Below, one piece after another: positions 62,274-64,000 of a DNA stretch of 64,000 nt; position 1 is the stretch's first letter; every line of letters starts with the position of its first letter. The translations under genes and the position numbers were made by a program. This DNA comes from Glaciihabitans sp. INWT7 (GTDB taxonomy: Bacteria; Actinomycetota; Actinomycetes; Actinomycetales; Microbacteriaceae). The stretch lies in the NCBI RefSeq assembly GCF_014217685.1, contig NZ_CP043653.1:3042419-3106418 (forward strand), in the 5' to 3' direction. Below the pieces are notes generated by a model. The model saw only the letters and a program-made list of their open reading frames with translations, was not told the DNA's origin and searched no databases.

Positions 62274-62280
62274 TCGGGTA
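62274..62280 (-). promoter_or_regulatory. TACCCGA box before the sulfur-importer operon
   Basis: Context TTTACCCGAGGAG on the minus strand, 12 bases before the start at 62261. It is fused to the ribosome site and to the left arm of the dyad at 62278. Confidence 0.3.
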
Positions 62281-62306
62281 AAGTCGACTAACTTGGTCGA
62301 CTTTAC
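62278..62306. promoter_or_regulatory. 11-bp perfect inverted repeat, candidate Rrf2 operator
   Basis: GTAAAGTCGAC (62278-62288) and GTCGACTTTAC (62296-62306) around TAACTTG, in the 116-bp space between the divergent importer and TauE genes. Its GAC-n7-GTC core resembles dyads bound by Rrf2 proteins (IscR/CymR style). Confidence 0.65.
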
Positions 62307-62377
62307 CGGCATAGTCGGCATTCGCGCCACCCTCTCCCGCAAACCGCTGGCCACTGGCGATATGCGAGAATCGCGAG

Positions 62378-63361
62378 ATGGATCTCGGGCTCATCTTCGG
62401 TGCGTTCGGCGTGGGAATTGTCGTCGGACTCACCGGCATGGGCGGGGGTGCCCTCATGACCCCGATGCTGGTGTTGTTCTTCGGAGTGCCCCCGCTTGCG
62501 GCCATTTCGAGCGACCTCGTGGCAAGCGCAGTCATGAAGCCCGTCGGAGCGATCGTTCATCTCCGTCGTAAGACGGTGAACATGCGCCTCGTGCTCTTCC
62601 TCTGCATCGGCTCCGTTCCAGCGGCCTTTTGTGGGGTACTTATCCTTAAGGCATTCGGTGACGGCGAAGCCGTGCAGAATACGCTCAAGATCGCTTTGGG
62701 TTGCGCCCTTCTGCTGACCGCCATGCTGCTCACCGTCCGCGCCTATATGCGTCTTATCGAACGCGCCCGCTCGAGGGATGGCAAAGGCGAACCGCTGCCG
62801 CAGGAGCGACCAGAAGTGGTCGTGAAGGTAGTGCCGACGATCATCCTCGGAGCAGCGGGCGGCCTGATCGTCGGAATGACCTCCGTCGGATCAGGCTCCC
62901 TCATCATCATCGGGCTCATGGTCATGTACACGGGCCTCAAGGCAAGCCAACTCGTGGGTACCGATCTCGCGCAGGCCGTTCCGCTGGTCGCTTCCGCGGC
63001 CATCGGCCATGCACTCTTTGGCGACCTTCAGCTCGGCATCACACTGCCGCTGTTGATCGGTAGCGTTCCGGGAGCGTTCATCGGAGCACAATTGTCGTCC
63101 CGGCTGCCGGGAGGTTTCATTCGTCGGGCACTCGCGTTTGTGCTCCTCGCCTCAGCGCTCAAACTTCTCGGTCTCAGCACACCCCTCACGGGGATCGTGC
63201 TCGGGGTCGTGCTTATCGCCGCGCCGATCACCTGGATGCAGATTCGTCGGTACCACGGATTTCCCGCCCTCGCGTCAGCCGAAATGCGCGAGTATCGCCG
63301 AGCAAAGAGGGACTCCGACCACGTCGACGGTGCCCCGAAGGCTGGAGGGCACGCCGAGTGA
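62378..63361 (+). CDS. Sulfite exporter TauE/SafE family protein
   Basis: A 327-aa membrane protein with eight or so helices arranged as two repeats: GVGIVVGLTGMGGGALMTPMLVLFFGVPPLAAISSDLVAS in the first and GAAGGLIVGMTSVGSGSLIIIGLMVMYTGLKASQLVGTDLAQAV in the second. The family exports sulfite, sulfoacetate or related anions. Divergent from the sulfur importer and sharing its putative operator. Its stop overlaps the next gene (GTGA). Confidence 0.92.
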   Translation: MDLGLIFGAFGVGIVVGLTGMGGGALMTPMLVLFFGVPPLAAISSDLVASAVMKPVGAIVHLRRKTVNMRLVLFLCIGSVPAAFCGVLILKAFGDGEAVQNTLKIALGCALLLTAMLLTVRAYMRLIERARSRDGKGEPLPQERPEVVVKVVPTIILGAAGGLIVGMTSVGSGSLIIIGLMVMYTGLKASQLVGTDLAQAVPLVASAAIGHALFGDLQLGITLPLLIGSVPGAFIGAQLSSRLPGGFIRRALAFVLLASALKLLGLSTPLTGIVLGVVLIAAPITWMQIRRYHGFPALASAEMREYRRAKRDSDHVDGAPKAGGHAE

Positions 63362-64000
63362 CCACTCCGACCGCCGTTTATCCGAGCCTTGCGCTCACCG
63401 GCCCGCGCCTCGATGCGCTGGGACTCGTGCTCAGTGGGCTCCTCGCCCCGCTCGACGGGTATTGCCTGCCGGGCGCCAAACCCCAAGACTGGCAATTCGA
63501 GTCGCATCTGACGGTCAGTGCGGATCTCGCCCGATCCGCAGCAGAAGCCGGAGGATTGGTGCTGCTGGATCCGGATGCAACGCCCCTCGCCTTCCTTCCC
63601 GTGACGGCGATCGCCCACAAGGACGACGTCGCATACCTTGCCGGAACTCTCACCGAGTTGAAACGAGCGGAGCATGGTCCCGCGCGTCAGTTGCGGCTCG
63701 CTCTGAGGGATCGCGCATCCGTCGTCGGTGTGTTTGCCGGCAGCCCTCGCGCCGAATCGGTCGCCGAGCTCATCCGCCGGGCGGCGGGGCGCCCGGTACT
63801 GTGGCTCGCCACGACCTGGAACTCGGCGCACTCTGACTACAGCGCCGCCGGCACTGTGGAGGAGCTGCTCGCCTGTGCGGAACAGCTCCCGGGTTCTCTC
63901 GTGCGATTTACGCCATTGGCCTCTCTCACCGCAGAAATGGACGTCGACGACCTGCTTGGAACCGTCCTGTCGCAACTCGAGGCAGACGAGATCTTGGACT
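63358..64000 (+). CDS. Partial gene: ATP-sulfurylase PUA-like N-terminus, probable APS kinase (CysC) protein
   Basis: 214 codons open to the window end, starting at GTG 63358. YPSLALTGPRLDALGLVLSG followed by LLAPLDGY resembles the PUA-like N-terminal domain of ATP sulfurylase ('LELLLNGGFSPLTGF'). The rest (GVFAGSPRAESVAELIRRAAG, VLWLATTWNSAH) is not recognised. Several actinobacteria carry such a domain fused to a C-terminal APS kinase. Because CysN here lacks a CysC domain, this gene is the best candidate for the missing kinase, but the kinase P-loop would lie outside the window. Confidence 0.6.
   Translation, partial: MTTPTAVYPSLALTGPRLDALGLVLSGLLAPLDGYCLPGAKPQDWQFESHLTVSADLARSAAEAGGLVLLDPDATPLAFLPVTAIAHKDDVAYLAGTLTELKRAEHGPARQLRLALRDRASVVGVFAGSPRAESVAELIRRAAGRPVLWLATTWNSAHSDYSAAGTVEELLACAEQLPGSLVRFTPLASLTAEMDVDDLLGTVLSQLEADEILD

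Overview
The window is high-GC DNA with the gene order and style of an actinobacterium, most likely of the family Microbacteriaceae. The evidence is the block tilS-hpt-ftsH-folE-folP-folB-folK-DUF3180-PH-PH-DUF2520-panC-lysS, dense 4-bp start/stop overlaps, and an LysG/LysE lysine-export pair. The genus cannot be fixed from sequence alone. No CRISPR array, prophage or replication origin was seen. One complete insertion sequence is present.

Region 1 (1-2.6 kb) holds the end of a drug-efflux MFS gene, a 62-aa XRE regulator overlapping a membrane-protein gene, and a pirin. Region 2 (2.6-15.5 kb, mostly minus strand) is the housekeeping folate/pantothenate/FtsH/TilS/LysRS run, with ppa divergent. 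Region 3 (15.6-20 kb) is a tandem triplet of secreted coiled-coil M23 peptidases. Two of them share a striking upstream element of four GTnAC-like half-sites spaced exactly 9 bp. tRNA-Glu, tRNA-Asp and tRNA-Phe follow. Region 4 (20.5-30 kb) is mixed metabolism: a methyltransferase, LysG/LysE, a SRAP protein, a zinc metallopeptidase, a large acyl-CoA dehydrogenase/oxidase, a thioredoxin, and a MarR/TspO-like/MFS cassette.

Region 5 (30.1-56 kb) is an exopolysaccharide locus. It encodes a priming sugar-phosphate transferase, two glycosyltransferases, a Gfo/Idh oxidoreductase and a TIM-barrel-like protein. It also encodes a Wzx-like flippase, a Wzz-like protein with a degenerate kinase domain, a Wzy-like polymerase and a beta-helix protein. 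Two paralogous very large secreted proteins (propeller-FN3-LamG-PKD-jelly-roll) sit in its centre. The first is cut by an IS3-family element with a 3-bp target duplication, and removing the element restores a 1086-codon frame exactly. The locus ends with an APH-fold kinase-like gene and a PAPS-type sulfotransferase.

Region 6 (56-64 kb) is a sulfur-activation run directly behind the sulfotransferase: cysN, cysD, cysQ, a cysteine-free Rrf2 regulator, and a sulfonate/sulfate-type ABC importer. A TauE/SafE exporter is divergent, followed by a partial gene that looks like the N-terminus of an ATP-sulfurylase/APS-kinase protein. Together with the sulfotransferase this reads as sulfate uptake, APS/PAPS synthesis, sulfation and PAP recycling. 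My main inference is that this organism makes a sulfated exopolysaccharide or surface glycan.

A short box TACCCGA lies just upstream of six gene starts, five in the exopolysaccharide locus and one in the sulfur run. It may mark a shared regulon.
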